NCBI RefSeq assembly: GCF_042427615.1
Contig: NZ_JBHMEZ010000003.1
Span: forward strand, 992,001-1,056,000
DNA: 64,000 bases
Source of the DNA: Formosa undariae
Lineage (GTDB): Bacteria > Bacteroidota > Bacteroidia > Flavobacteriales > Flavobacteriaceae
Reading direction: 5' to 3'
In this document: piece by piece, positions 24,301-33,413 of the stretch
Numbering within the stretch: the stretch's first letter is position 1
Layout of the letters: each line of letters begins with the position of its first letter
Position numbers and translations under genes: made by a program
Notes under the pieces: generated by a model
Told to the model about the DNA's origin: nothing
Databases searched by the model: none
What the model saw: the letters and a program-made list of their open reading frames with translations, nothing else

Positions 24301-24923
24301 TGAGTAATTGGATTATATACAGCATAGGATTTCTTGCACAAATCTTATTTTCTTCAAGATTAGTCGTACAATGGATTACATCGGAGAAGAAACGTAAAGT
24401 AATTACACCTACCCTATTTTGGTCGTTAAGTTTAATAGCATCTTTCTTACTCTTTGTTTACGGGTATTTAAGACAAGATTTTGCTATTATGCTTGGACAA
24501 AGTTTAACGTATTATATCTACATTAGAAATCTTCAGCTACAAAATCAATGGCAAAAATTTCCAAAAGCGATACAATGGTTTTTACTTATTGTACCTATCC
24601 TTATCGTGTTTTATTATTTCAATAATAACAAAATTGATATGACGTTATTATTCAAGAACGAAGACATTCCCTTTTGGCTATTGATTTTAGGAATTGTATC
24701 GCAAGTGGTATTTACATTTCGTTTTATCTATCAATGGATTTATTCTGAAAAAAAGAAAGAATCCACTTTACCTTTCGGTTTTTGGGCTTTAAGTTTAGCC
24801 GGGTCCTTACTTATTTTAGTTTATGCTGTATTACGTAAAGACCCTGTGCTGTTTACTGGTCATATTTTAGGTGCTGTAATTTATAGTAGAAACTTAGTTT
24901 TAATAAAGAAATATAATGATTAA
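24300..24923 (+). CDS. Membrane protein with two LAB_N domains
   Basis: A 207-residue integral membrane protein made of two copies of the lipid-A-biosynthesis N-terminal (LAB_N) domain: copy 1 at about 2-80 (GFLAQILFSSRLVVQWITSE ... FWSLSLIASFLLFVYGYLR) and copy 2 at about 120-205 (GIVSQVVFTFRFIYQWIYSE ... FWALSLAGSLLILVYAVLR). Each has three predicted spans. It overlaps the ArnT-like gene by 8 nt and the GT2 gene by 1 nt. It may anchor the GT2 enzyme or move the lipid-linked sugar across the membrane; both are inferences from context. Confidence 0.82.
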   Translation: MSNWIIYSIGFLAQILFSSRLVVQWITSEKKRKVITPTLFWSLSLIASFLLFVYGYLRQDFAIMLGQSLTYYIYIRNLQLQNQWQKFPKAIQWFLLIVPILIVFYYFNNNKIDMTLLFKNEDIPFWLLILGIVSQVVFTFRFIYQWIYSEKKKESTLPFGFWALSLAGSLLILVYAVLRKDPVLFTGHILGAVIYSRNLVLIKKYND

Positions 24924-26547
24924 GATCATCGAAAAACATCCTGTTGCTTTCATTTGTTTACTAGTTGGGCTAATGCTTCTTCCTAATTTACATGTTATGC
25001 AAGTCACCATTATGGAAGCGAGGAACTTTATTACTGCTCGTGAAATGATAACTGATAATCATTGGATTTTAACAACAATGAACGGTGAAGCACGCTACGA
25101 AAAACCGCCTTTACCAACATGGTTCTCTGCAATATCGGCTTCAATATTTGGTTTAAATGTTTATGCGCTAAGATTACCCACTGTTTTTCTTATTATGGTA
25201 ATTGGTGTTTTTGTATACCGTTTATCTTTTTCCATTTTAAAGAATACACTACACAGTTTAGTTAATGCTTGTATTGCATTTACATCGTTTTATGTGGTAG
25301 GAATTACTGTTGAAGCGCCTTGGGATATTTACGCTCACGGTTTTATGCTTATTGCTATTTATAATCTATTTCAGCTCTTTCAAAAGGAAAAAAACTATTG
25401 GAAACACACTATTATAGCAGGAATCTGCTTGGGACTTTCATTTTTAAGCAAAGGGCCAGTGTCTTTATACGTGTTATTCCTACCGTTTTTATTAGCGTAT
25501 ATATTCACCTATAAATTCAAAAATTTCCGTCCTAAAACCTTCTCTATTTTTAGTATTTTAATATTAATGATTGCTATTGGTGGTTGGTGGTTTATTTACG
25601 TACGTTTAATAGATCCTGAAACATTTACGCACATAACAACTAAAGAAACGAGCAATTGGGGAAGTTATAATATCCGTCCATTTTATTACTACTGGAGCTT
25701 CTTTGTACAAAGTGGAATATGGACCATTCCCGCTTTTATCGGATTATTATATCCGTATTTAAAATCGAGAGTTCACAACCTAAAAGCGTATAAATTTAGC
25801 TTTTATTGGACCATTTTTGCAGTGATTCTATTATCGATTATCCCTGAAAAAAAGTCAAGATACTTGATGCCTGTTTTAATTCCGTTAGCCATTAACACTG
25901 GTTTTTATATTGATTATTTATTTCAGCATTTTAAAACCTTACAAGATAAAAAGGAAACCATTCCTGTGTATTTTAACTTCGGACTTATAGCGTGCATAGG
26001 TATCGCTTTTCCCGTTGTGGCTTATTTAGGATTGAAAGATCAACTCTCTGGATTTTGGGTTCAGTATATATTAGCTTCGGTAGTACTCTTCACTATAGGT
26101 ATTTTTATTGTCATTAACTTGAAGAAGAAAGCAATCAAAAATGTATTCTTTCTAACTGTATTATTTTTCGCATCTATATTTGTTGTCGCTTTACCACTTT
26201 ATAAAGCAACAATTCCTTCAACCTATTACGATATTACAGCTTTAGAATCTGATACTAAAGCACAAGATTTGAATGTTTATGGCATGAATTATGTGTCGCC
26301 AGAAATGCTTTTTCTATATGGCCATGTGCTTCCTAGTATTAAAGATGAAGCGCATGAACTTCAATTCCCAAATGAAACCCGTTTTGGATTACTTTCAAAT
26401 GAATTAAGCACCTCTGAAAAGAAAATGATAGAAGCGCTTTACACGATGCAATTTGTAAGATCTTACGACCTTAATTCTGTCGATGAATCGTCTAGAAAAC
26501 ACAATTCGAGACTCGTAAACGACTATTATATTTTAACTAAAAAGTAG
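24916..26547 (+). CDS. ArnT/PMT-like GT39 lipid-linked-sugar transferase
   Basis: A 543-residue multispanning membrane glycosyltransferase of the GT39/PMT_2 type. The first periplasmic loop carries IMEARNFITAREMI and GEARYEKPPLPTW, matching the EAR and KPPL motifs of ArnT, and about a dozen hydrophobic segments follow. Such enzymes move a sugar from undecaprenyl phosphate to lipid A or protein on the periplasmic face. With the upstream GT2 and LAB_N genes it forms a complete load-anchor-transfer unit. Lipid A is the most likely acceptor, but protein O-glycosylation, which is known in this phylum, is not excluded. Its 3' end overlaps the convergent PAP2 gene by 11 nt. Confidence 0.83.
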   Translation: MIKIIEKHPVAFICLLVGLMLLPNLHVMQVTIMEARNFITAREMITDNHWILTTMNGEARYEKPPLPTWFSAISASIFGLNVYALRLPTVFLIMVIGVFVYRLSFSILKNTLHSLVNACIAFTSFYVVGITVEAPWDIYAHGFMLIAIYNLFQLFQKEKNYWKHTIIAGICLGLSFLSKGPVSLYVLFLPFLLAYIFTYKFKNFRPKTFSIFSILILMIAIGGWWFIYVRLIDPETFTHITTKETSNWGSYNIRPFYYYWSFFVQSGIWTIPAFIGLLYPYLKSRVHNLKAYKFSFYWTIFAVILLSIIPEKKSRYLMPVLIPLAINTGFYIDYLFQHFKTLQDKKETIPVYFNFGLIACIGIAFPVVAYLGLKDQLSGFWVQYILASVVLFTIGIFIVINLKKKAIKNVFFLTVLFFASIFVVALPLYKATIPSTYYDITALESDTKAQDLNVYGMNYVSPEMLFLYGHVLPSIKDEAHELQFPNETRFGLLSNELSTSEKKMIEALYTMQFVRSYDLNSVDESSRKHNSRLVNDYYILTKK

Positions 26548-27112
26548 GTAACCCCTGGCGTTTCATAGCGTAGAGATACAGCTTGAAAAACCCCAAACCA
26601 GTAAGGGCTCCAAAAGCCATTCCGCAAACAATATCTAGCGGATAATGCACACCAACATAAATGCGACTGTAGGCCACAACGGCACTCCAAAACAGCAACA
26701 TGAATATGGCATTCTTGTAAAATGGTTTTAATATTAATCCTATAAATACCGCTACAGCCATAGTGCTCGCTGCATGCGCAGAGAAAAATCCATAACGCCC
26801 GCAACGTTCGGCTATAAACCGCATAAATTCCATAACGCCTTCTTGTCGGCATGGCCTAGGACGTTGGAAACCGTGTTTAAACAGGTTTGAAATCTGATCT
26901 GTAAATGCAATCATTAAGGCCGATAAAACAACGAGGATTAATACCGTTTTTATTCCTAATTTTTTATATACTAAAAATAGTAGAAAGGCATATAATGGAA
27001 TAAACGTAAACTTATTAGTAATCACTAACCAGAACGTATCCCAGCCTGTAGAACCTAAGGTATTTAAAAACAGAAATAATTCTCTATCGGCGTTTATGAG
27101 TTGATCGAGCAT
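26537..27112 (-). CDS. PAP2-family membrane phosphatase
   Basis: A 191-residue membrane protein with the three PAP2 signature regions: KHGFQRPRP (KxxxxxxRP), FFSAHAASTMA (the second motif, with SAH in place of PSGH) and SRIYVGVHYPLD (SRxxxxxHxxxD). About five spans are predicted. The family dephosphorylates undecaprenyl pyrophosphate, phosphatidyl lipids or lipid A. It is the last gene of the minus-strand operon after the MATE pump and a 75-residue protein, and overlaps the ArnT-like gene tail to tail. A role in lipid A 1- or 4'-dephosphorylation or lipid carrier recycling is possible. Confidence 0.9.
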   Translation of the reverse strand: MLDQLINADRELFLFLNTLGSTGWDTFWLVITNKFTFIPLYAFLLFLVYKKLGIKTVLILVVLSALMIAFTDQISNLFKHGFQRPRPCRQEGVMEFMRFIAERCGRYGFFSAHAASTMAVAVFIGLILKPFYKNAIFMLLFWSAVVAYSRIYVGVHYPLDIVCGMAFGALTGLGFFKLYLYAMKRQGLPTF

Positions 27113-27117
27113 AGAAA

Positions 27118-27345
27118 TTATTCTTCGTAACGTGAAACTTCTCTATCGTAAAATGCGCTAGCTTTTTCGATTAGTCCTTCGGTTTCCATTTCAATTTCAC
27201 GTTGGTCTTCTTGATCGAAATCTTCGAACCACTCCACATCATCATCTTCTAAATTGATTATAAAACGAGGAAATTCTGTATGAATCACGAAAATTGCATT
27301 TGGAAAATCGGTGTTATCACCTAAAATAAATTTTGGAAGTGCCAT
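27118..27345 (-). CDS. Small acidic conserved hypothetical protein
   Basis: A 75-residue acidic protein (ALPKFILGDNTDFPNAIFVIHTE at the start, then LEDDDVEWFEDFDQED). It has no signal peptide or membrane span. It lies 4 nt after the MATE gene and 5 nt before the PAP2 gene, so it is co-transcribed with both. I do not recognise a named domain; orthologues of this size are common in flavobacteria, but I know of no assigned function. Confidence 0.7.
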   Translation of the reverse strand: MALPKFILGDNTDFPNAIFVIHTEFPRFIINLEDDDVEWFEDFDQEDQREIEMETEGLIEKASAFYDREVSRYEE

Positions 27346-27349
27346 ATAT

Positions 27350-28729
27350 CTATTGTTCTTTTTGTAAAATTAATTGTTTTGTAAGATAATTAAATCTTAT
27401 ATAAAGTAAAATTGCTGCCGTAGTTAATCCTGCGATAAGTCCCATCCAAATACCGAAACTTCCATATTGGTCTTCTTTTCCGAAATAAAAACTGACAGGA
27501 AAACCAATAATCCAATAAGAGATAAAAGTTATAATCGTAGGTACTTTTACATCTTGAAGTCCACGTAAGGCACCTAAAACAACAACTTGTATACTATCGC
27601 TAATCTGAAATACCGCTGCTGCAAGTAATAGGTTTGAAGCAATATATACCACTTCAGAATTATCTGCAAAGTTTTTTACATCGTCTAAATCGACGTACAT
27701 TTTAGGTAATTCCCAACGTAATACTAAAAACATTAAAGCAAAACACACTGCGAAGAGTGTTCCCATTAAAAATAGGGAAAATGATATACGTCTTAATTCA
27801 TGAAAATTCCGCAGTCCTTTTTGATTCCCGACACGCACCATACTCGCCACACTTAATCCTGTCGCCACCATAAACGTCATAGACGATAAGTTTAAAGCAA
27901 TCTGATTGGCTGCTTGCGGATTTTTACCCAACAAACCACTTAACCATACTGCCGATGTAAATATCGCGACTTCAAAAAGCATTTGCATAGCACTTGGCGC
28001 TCCTAGATTAAAGATACGCTTCATCATTAACTTTTCTAAAACAAAGATTTTAATGTTAGTAACGTACGCTCTAGTCTTCTTGTTCTCTTTTAAAACCCAC
28101 CATATAAAAGCAACCATTATAAAACGTGATGCTAAAGTACCATAGGCAGCCCCCACAATACCATAGGCCGGTACACCGAACTTACCAAAAATGAACATAT
28201 AATTTAAAAGCACATTCACTAAGTTACCAATAATAGTGGCATACATAGCATATTTTGTCAGCGACATACCATCGCTAAACTGTTTAAATCCTTGAAAAAT
28301 AATTAATGGAATTAAAGAAAATGCAACCAAATCCAAATACGGAATAGCCAGCTCTACAACCTCTATGGGTTGCTTCATTAAGAACATTAATGGTTTAGCA
28401 AAATAGACAATCAGAAAAAGTATAACACCGAGTATGGTACACAAAAGCAGACCGTGTTTAAACGCTGATTTTCCAGATTTGAAATCATCTGCAGAATCTG
28501 CTTCCGCGACTATAGGCGTAATGGCTGTAGAAAAACCAATCCCAACAGACATGGCTATAAACATAAAACTATTACCCAAGGAAACCGCAGCAAGTTCTGC
28601 TGTCCCCAATTGGCCAACCATAATATTGTCTACAAAACTTACAAAAGTATGCCCAAGCATACCTAGCATAACTGGAGCTGCCAGTTGCCAATTGTATTTA
28701 AATTCTTTTGTATATTGAGATAGAAACAC
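27350..28729 (-). CDS. MATE-family multidrug/Na+ antiporter (NorM-like)
   Basis: A 459-residue membrane protein with about 12 spans and two MatE halves. Typical segments are NWQLAAPVMLGMLGHTFVSFVDNIMVGQLGTAELAAVSLGNS at the start (split here as NWQLAAPVMLGM and VDNIMVGQLG) and GAPSAMQMLFE at the beginning of the second half. The family exports cationic drugs in exchange for Na+ or H+. The start is taken as GTG at 28729 (MFLSQYTKEF), because the TTG at 28750 lies within the TACCTTTG promoter box. It heads the operon MATE, 75-residue protein, PAP2. Confidence 0.9.
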   Translation of the reverse strand: MFLSQYTKEFKYNWQLAAPVMLGMLGHTFVSFVDNIMVGQLGTAELAAVSLGNSFMFIAMSVGIGFSTAITPIVAEADSADDFKSGKSAFKHGLLLCTILGVILFLIVYFAKPLMFLMKQPIEVVELAIPYLDLVAFSLIPLIIFQGFKQFSDGMSLTKYAMYATIIGNLVNVLLNYMFIFGKFGVPAYGIVGAAYGTLASRFIMVAFIWWVLKENKKTRAYVTNIKIFVLEKLMMKRIFNLGAPSAMQMLFEVAIFTSAVWLSGLLGKNPQAANQIALNLSSMTFMVATGLSVASMVRVGNQKGLRNFHELRRISFSLFLMGTLFAVCFALMFLVLRWELPKMYVDLDDVKNFADNSEVVYIASNLLLAAAVFQISDSIQVVVLGALRGLQDVKVPTIITFISYWIIGFPVSFYFGKEDQYGSFGIWMGLIAGLTTAAILLYIRFNYLTKQLILQKEQ

Positions 28730-28747
28730 TTTAATTTTTTTGTCGTG

Positions 28748-28755
28748 CAAAGGTA
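28748..28755 (-). promoter_or_regulatory. TAnnTTTG promoter box of the MATE operon
   Basis: Minus-strand TACCTTTG ends 18 nt before the chosen GTG start and rules out the upstream TTG start. Confidence 0.6.
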
Positions 28756-28794
28756 ATTTTAAAAACAGCTTAAGACGAAACTTTTACAAATATT

Positions 28795-29733
28795 TTACAA
28801 GGAAGATAAATTCAATTTCGACAACTCGAATTCGGCTATAATCTCAGAAACGATTTCAGACACTGGTTTTATATCATGAATTAATCCTGCAACCTGTCCG
28901 ATTTCTAATTCTCCTTCTTCTAAATCGCCTTCGAACATCCCTTTTTTAGCACGTCCGCGACCTAAGAATAATTTTAATTCGTCTGCTGTAGTACCTTTTT
29001 GATAAAGAGCTTGAAGATCATTAAAAAACTTATTTTTAATTAAACGTGCCGGAGCCAATTCTTTTAACGTTAAATGTGTATCGCCATCGTTGGTATTAAC
29101 CACAGTTTCTTTAAAATTTGGGTGGGCCGAAGATTCTTGGCTAGTCACAAATCGACTTCCTATCTGTACGCCATCTGCACCTAAAACCATAGCCGCTAAC
29201 ATACCCTTTCCTGTAGCGATTCCTCCTGCCGCGATTAAAGGCACATCTAAGTGTTCCTTAACCATTGGTATTAAAGTAAAGGTCGTTGTTTCTTCTCGTC
29301 CATTATGTCCACCGGCTTCAAAACCTTCTGCAACCACAGCATCTACACCGGCGGCTTGAGCTTTTAAAGCAAATTTCACACTACTTACCACATGTACCAC
29401 TATAATGCCTCGTTCTTGCAACCAAGACGTCCACGTTTTTGGATTTCCAGCTGAAGTAAATACAATTTTCACCTCTTCTTCGACAATAACCGTCATGATT
29501 TCTTCAATGTTTGGATACAACATCGGCACATTAACTCCAAACGGCTTATCTGTAGCTTTTTTACATTTCTGAATGTGTTCACGTAAAACCTCTGGATACA
29601 TGGAGCCTGCACCTAATAATCCTAAAATTCCAGAATTACTCGCTGCCGAAGCCAATTTCCAACCACTATTCCAGACCATTCCTGCCTGAATAATAGGATA
29701 TTGAATATTAAATAAAGACGTTATCTTATTCAT
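28795..29733 (-). CDS. Nitronate monooxygenase/FabK-like flavin oxidoreductase
   Basis: A 312-residue FMN-dependent TIM-barrel protein of the NMO/FabK family. Visible motifs are IQAGMVWNSG near the start, AVVAEGFEAGGHNG, LIAAGGIATGKGMLAA and GADGVQIGSRFV (phosphate binding). These enzymes oxidise nitronates or reduce enoyl-ACP; sequence alone does not choose. Flavobacteria use other enoyl-ACP reductases too. Its ATG overlaps the stop of the upstream peptidase gene by one base, an unexpected pairing, so it is translationally coupled in the mnmA-peptidase-oxidoreductase operon. Confidence 0.85.
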   Translation of the reverse strand: MNKITSLFNIQYPIIQAGMVWNSGWKLASAASNSGILGLLGAGSMYPEVLREHIQKCKKATDKPFGVNVPMLYPNIEEIMTVIVEEEVKIVFTSAGNPKTWTSWLQERGIIVVHVVSSVKFALKAQAAGVDAVVAEGFEAGGHNGREETTTFTLIPMVKEHLDVPLIAAGGIATGKGMLAAMVLGADGVQIGSRFVTSQESSAHPNFKETVVNTNDGDTHLTLKELAPARLIKNKFFNDLQALYQKGTTADELKLFLGRGRAKKGMFEGDLEEGELEIGQVAGLIHDIKPVSEIVSEIIAEFELSKLNLSSL

Positions 29734-31352
29734 TATTTTAGGAACTTAAATGATTTTGAGCTGCTTTTGGTTGATACCTTCAGAATATAAACACCATGAG
29801 ATAAACTTGAGACATCAATGGTTTTAGAATTTCCCTGAATCATTTGTTGTGAGACTTGCTGTCCCAACTGATTGTAAATGGCATATTCTAATGTTTCTAT
29901 AGTTGAAGGAAATACCATGTTTAATTCTGTTGAAACGGGATTCGGATAAAAACTAATCGCGTCAATCATGTTATCGTTTAACGACAGCCCTAAATCTCTT
30001 GCTAAATCTAAATCTGGAATACCGTACCCGATTAAATCATCGGGATTATTAAACTGGGATCCAGATTGCCTAACCAAATCTATAACTTGAATGGCAGAAA
30101 CATCGGGAATTGCTTGCCATAAAGACGCTATTCCTCCACACATAATTGGAGAACTGAAAGATGTCCCATTATATTGAACGATCGTATCATCTTCATTTAC
30201 TAGAAAAGGTGTACCTCCTCTAGCAACGACATCTGGTTTCTGATAGTCCACTTGTGCTTCTCCGCCCTGTGAACTAAATGACACATATTCGCCCATGGCA
30301 TTTACCGCACCAATACTTAATATATCTGGAGAATCTGCAGGAGACGTAACCGTTCGCCAAGTGGTCGCACCGGAATTTCCTGCACTAACCACGACTAGAA
30401 TACCTTTTTCTACAGCTATTGAAGCGCCTTTTGAAATGAAGGCGACTTTCCCATTCATATCGTCCGTCGTGTAGTTATATTTTTCATTATCAAACACATT
30501 ATAACCTAAAGAGCTATTTACCATATCTACACCCAAACTATCTGCACGTTCTATAGCTTCTACCCAATAACTTTCTTCGGCAGGTGTTTCGCTAGAAGGG
30601 TCTTCGGTATTAAATATATAATAGGAAGCGTCTGGAGCTGTTCCTACATATTCATCTTCTATAAAAGCAGCCATAGAGCTCAGTACCAATGTACCGTGTG
30701 AACTCGCCGTATTTGCGTAGACATCATCTGTTCTATCTACAAAATCGTAACCACCTAATAAATTACCTTGATCTCTTAATCGCTGAAATGCCTGCATGGT
30801 GTTTACATTAGGAAATCCGGAATCTAACACCGCTATAGTAATTCCTTTACCTGTAAAACCTGAAGCATGTAGCGCATCTACATTAATCATTTCTACTTGA
30901 TTTTGAGAATCTCCATAGGTAAATTCAACGCTTATATCTTCAATGTCAGATTGCGAATCAATTTGACGCGTTCGCGATGTAGCGGAATCTAAACTATTAT
31001 CGGCGTAGTCAATATAATCGACAAACGATAATGCTAATAAATCTTTTATATTATCGGCAGAAACAGCTCTAACATAAACAGTATTGAACCATTTAGATTT
31101 GGCCAATACTGTAATTCCTGTCTGCATTTTTAATTCTGAAATATAGGCTTCGTTAACAGGCACATCTCTAGAATCTATCTGGATACGATGTCGCTGTTTT
31201 CTATCAATAGCCTTTTGAGTCAGTATAGAAGTTGGATTCGCTAAAGCTTCCGATACATTTGGTTTATCTGTTAAATAGACCCACGCATCTTCTTGCGCAT
31301 AAATTTGAATCGTATTAACCAGTAATACCAAAAAGACAATGGTTCTTAACAT
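29733..31352 (-). CDS. Subtilisin-like S8 peptidase secreted by the type IX system
   Basis: A 539-residue secreted serine peptidase. A signal peptide (1-19), a prodomain (about 20-140) and the S8 catalytic domain with Asp177 (AVLDSGF), His219 (SSHGT), oxyanion Asn326 (SAGNSG) and Ser398 (NGTSFSSP) are all present. The last 75 residues form a type A C-terminal sorting domain (SFYPNPVSTEL, then LSHGVYILKVSTKSSSKSFKFLK in two short blocks), the signal for secretion and surface attachment by the T9SS. It follows mnmA by 15 nt and overlaps the NMO gene. Confidence 0.92.
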   Translation of the reverse strand: MLRTIVFLVLLVNTIQIYAQEDAWVYLTDKPNVSEALANPTSILTQKAIDRKQRHRIQIDSRDVPVNEAYISELKMQTGITVLAKSKWFNTVYVRAVSADNIKDLLALSFVDYIDYADNSLDSATSRTRQIDSQSDIEDISVEFTYGDSQNQVEMINVDALHASGFTGKGITIAVLDSGFPNVNTMQAFQRLRDQGNLLGGYDFVDRTDDVYANTASSHGTLVLSSMAAFIEDEYVGTAPDASYYIFNTEDPSSETPAEESYWVEAIERADSLGVDMVNSSLGYNVFDNEKYNYTTDDMNGKVAFISKGASIAVEKGILVVVSAGNSGATTWRTVTSPADSPDILSIGAVNAMGEYVSFSSQGGEAQVDYQKPDVVARGGTPFLVNEDDTIVQYNGTSFSSPIMCGGIASLWQAIPDVSAIQVIDLVRQSGSQFNNPDDLIGYGIPDLDLARDLGLSLNDNMIDAISFYPNPVSTELNMVFPSTIETLEYAIYNQLGQQVSQQMIQGNSKTIDVSSLSHGVYILKVSTKSSSKSFKFLK

Positions 31353-31367
31353 CTTTTTTTCTACAAT

Positions 31368-32555
31368 TTACGAAATAACTCCGGAACCTAGCAAATCATC
31401 TTCATGATACCAAGCTACAAATTGTCCTTCTGTAATTGCAGATTGTGGCGCTTCGAATTCCACATATAATCCATTATCGACTTTATATAATGTTGCCTTT
31501 TGTAATGGTTGTCTGTATCTAATTCTAGCCATAACGTCCAAAGACTCTCCAACCTGTAATTTTAAATCTTCACGAATCCAATGTTCTTCATCGTTTGTTA
31601 CAAATAAAGCTGATTTAAATAAACCAGGATGCGAGTGACCTTGTCCTGTATAAATAACATTTTCTTTAACATCGGTATCTATAACAAATAGAGGTTCTAC
31701 AGTCCCACCAACGCCTAAACCTTTACGTTGTCCTTTGGTAAAATAATGAGCCCCTTGGTGCTTTCCAACAATTTTTCCATTGGAAACATTATATACTTTT
31801 TTAGTTGTTAAATACTCAAGTTCATCTAATTTAGTAGCAAATTCTGTTTGGGATGCCATGTACATATCCTGATCTCTATCCACTTCAACAATAACACCTT
31901 CTTTTGGTTTTAATTGTTGCTGTAAAAATTCAGGCAAACGTACTTTTCCTATAAAACAAAGACCTTGAGAATCTTTTTTATCTGCTGTTACTAAATCTAA
32001 TTCTGCAGCTATTTTACGAACTTCAGGTTTTGTTAATTCACCAATTGGGAATAATGCCTTAGATAATTGATCTTGTGATAACTGACATAAAAAATAAGAT
32101 TGATCTTTATTTCCGTCTAAACCGGCTAATAATTGATACGTCTCATTTTCTCCTTCATTAATAATTCCTTTTCTACAATAATGACCAGTAGCCACATAAT
32201 CTGCACCTAAGTCCAAGGCAATTTTCATGAATACATCGAACTTAATTTCGCGATTACAAAGCACGTCTGGATTTGGAGTACGACCATTTTCGTATTCCTT
32301 AAACATATAATCGACAATGCGTTCTTTATATTGCTCGCTTAAATCGACAGTTTGAAAAGGAATACCTAATTTCTCGGCAACCAACATCGCATCGTTACTA
32401 TCGTCTAACCACGGACATTCATCAGAAATTGTAACAGAATCGTCGTGCCAATTTTTCATAAAAAGCCCGATGACTTCGTAACCTTGTTGTTGCAACACAT
32501 ATGCCGCAACACTAGAATCTACACCACCTGAAAGTCCAACAATTACTCGTTTCAT
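31368..32555 (-). CDS. mnmA: tRNA 2-thiouridine synthase MnmA
   Basis: A 395-residue enzyme that thiolates U34 of tRNAs for Lys, Glu and Gln. The PP-loop GLSGGVDSSVAA (8-19) activates the base, and the two catalytic cysteines lie in NPDVLCNREIKF (about residue 101) and SQGLCFIGK (about 202). The C-terminal beta-barrel is present. It has normal length for Bacteroidota and heads a three-gene minus-strand operon with the T9SS peptidase and the NMO-like gene. Confidence 0.96.
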   Translation of the reverse strand: MKRVIVGLSGGVDSSVAAYVLQQQGYEVIGLFMKNWHDDSVTISDECPWLDDSNDAMLVAEKLGIPFQTVDLSEQYKERIVDYMFKEYENGRTPNPDVLCNREIKFDVFMKIALDLGADYVATGHYCRKGIINEGENETYQLLAGLDGNKDQSYFLCQLSQDQLSKALFPIGELTKPEVRKIAAELDLVTADKKDSQGLCFIGKVRLPEFLQQQLKPKEGVIVEVDRDQDMYMASQTEFATKLDELEYLTTKKVYNVSNGKIVGKHQGAHYFTKGQRKGLGVGGTVEPLFVIDTDVKENVIYTGQGHSHPGLFKSALFVTNDEEHWIREDLKLQVGESLDVMARIRYRQPLQKATLYKVDNGLYVEFEAPQSAITEGQFVAWYHEDDLLGSGVIS

Positions 32556-32644
32556 TTTTAAAATTTTAAATATGCCAAAGCATGTATTAGGGAAAGAAAA
32601 TTTACTGAATACAAAAAGACTGTATCTCGTAAATAGTTAATAAA

Positions 32645-33343
32645 CTATTGTTTAGCTGGGTTCTTACTGTAATTTGTAAAATCCTTAGTATCTACTAATT
32701 CTCCGTCTTTGTAAAAGTTCCAAATTCCGTCTTTTTTATCATTTTTAAAAGCACCTTCTGCCGTTAAATTTCCTTCTAAGTCGTAGTACTTAGACATACC
32801 TTGCAACTTATCATTTACATAAGAGAATTCCTTTAGAACGATCTCTTTTTCTGAGTACCAAACCGATGTTCCGTCTATCTTACCATTTTTAAACATGGTA
32901 CGTTCGGTAAGTTTACCATTATCATAATACACCAAACGTTCACCATCCAATTTCCCTTGATTGTTATAATGTTCTGTCATCATAACTTTATCGGAGTTCT
33001 TATGAAAGTAAGTCCAATCTCCGATATACAACTTCCCTTTCATTTGACCTTTACTAATCACTTTTTGATTAGAGGTTAAAAACTGTACTTCGGCAATATC
33101 GTTAGTTGTATTAAATTTTTTAATGGCTGATAAAACAGGTTTGTTTCCAACATTCTTATAAAAGTTAAACGTTCCTACTTCCTTTCCATGAGCAAACTGA
33201 CCTTCGTAACGTAAGACTTTAGAGTTGTCGAAATTCTTCTTCCAAACACCATCACGTTCGCCATTGGCATCTAACTGATTAATGTTTTGTGCTATTGCTG
33301 TTCCCACAACACATAACATTAAAAGGGTTAATAAATTTTTCAT
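32645..33343 (-). CDS. YwqK-like MORN-repeat exported protein
   Basis: A 232-residue exported protein with a signal peptide (MKNLLTLLMLCVVGTAIAQ) and at least six MORN/YwqK-type repeats, each of the form (Y/F)..G.L.G....Y..G (for example RVYYDNGKLTERTMFKNGKIDG style blocks and AEGAFKNDKKDGIWNFYKDG). Databases often label such proteins 'YwqK antitoxin', but the toxin-antitoxin link is not supported here and no toxin is adjacent. The ATG at 33343 is preferred over an upstream ATG at 33397, which would place extra hydrophobic residues before the signal peptide and overlap the yidC terminator. Confidence 0.8.
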   Translation of the reverse strand: MKNLLTLLMLCVVGTAIAQNINQLDANGERDGVWKKNFDNSKVLRYEGQFAHGKEVGTFNFYKNVGNKPVLSAIKKFNTTNDIAEVQFLTSNQKVISKGQMKGKLYIGDWTYFHKNSDKVMMTEHYNNQGKLDGERLVYYDNGKLTERTMFKNGKIDGTSVWYSEKEIVLKEFSYVNDKLQGMSKYYDLEGNLTAEGAFKNDKKDGIWNFYKDGELVDTKDFTNYSKNPAKQ

Positions 33344-33386
33344 ATCAATAAAACGAATAACTATTAGTGTAAATACAAGTAACAAA

Positions 33387-33410
33387 AAAGCTGCCAATTA
33401 AGGCAGCTTT
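33387..33410 (-). terminator. yidC terminator
   Basis: Perfect 9-bp stem AAAGCTGCC / GGCAGCTTT with a 6-nt loop, followed on the minus strand by a T-run, starting 4 nt past the yidC stop codon. Confidence 0.85.
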
Positions 33411-33413
33411 GAA

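Noticed and set aside
32645..33343. Toxin-antitoxin antitoxin (YwqK)
   Set aside because: It is an exported MORN-repeat protein and no toxin gene is adjacent.
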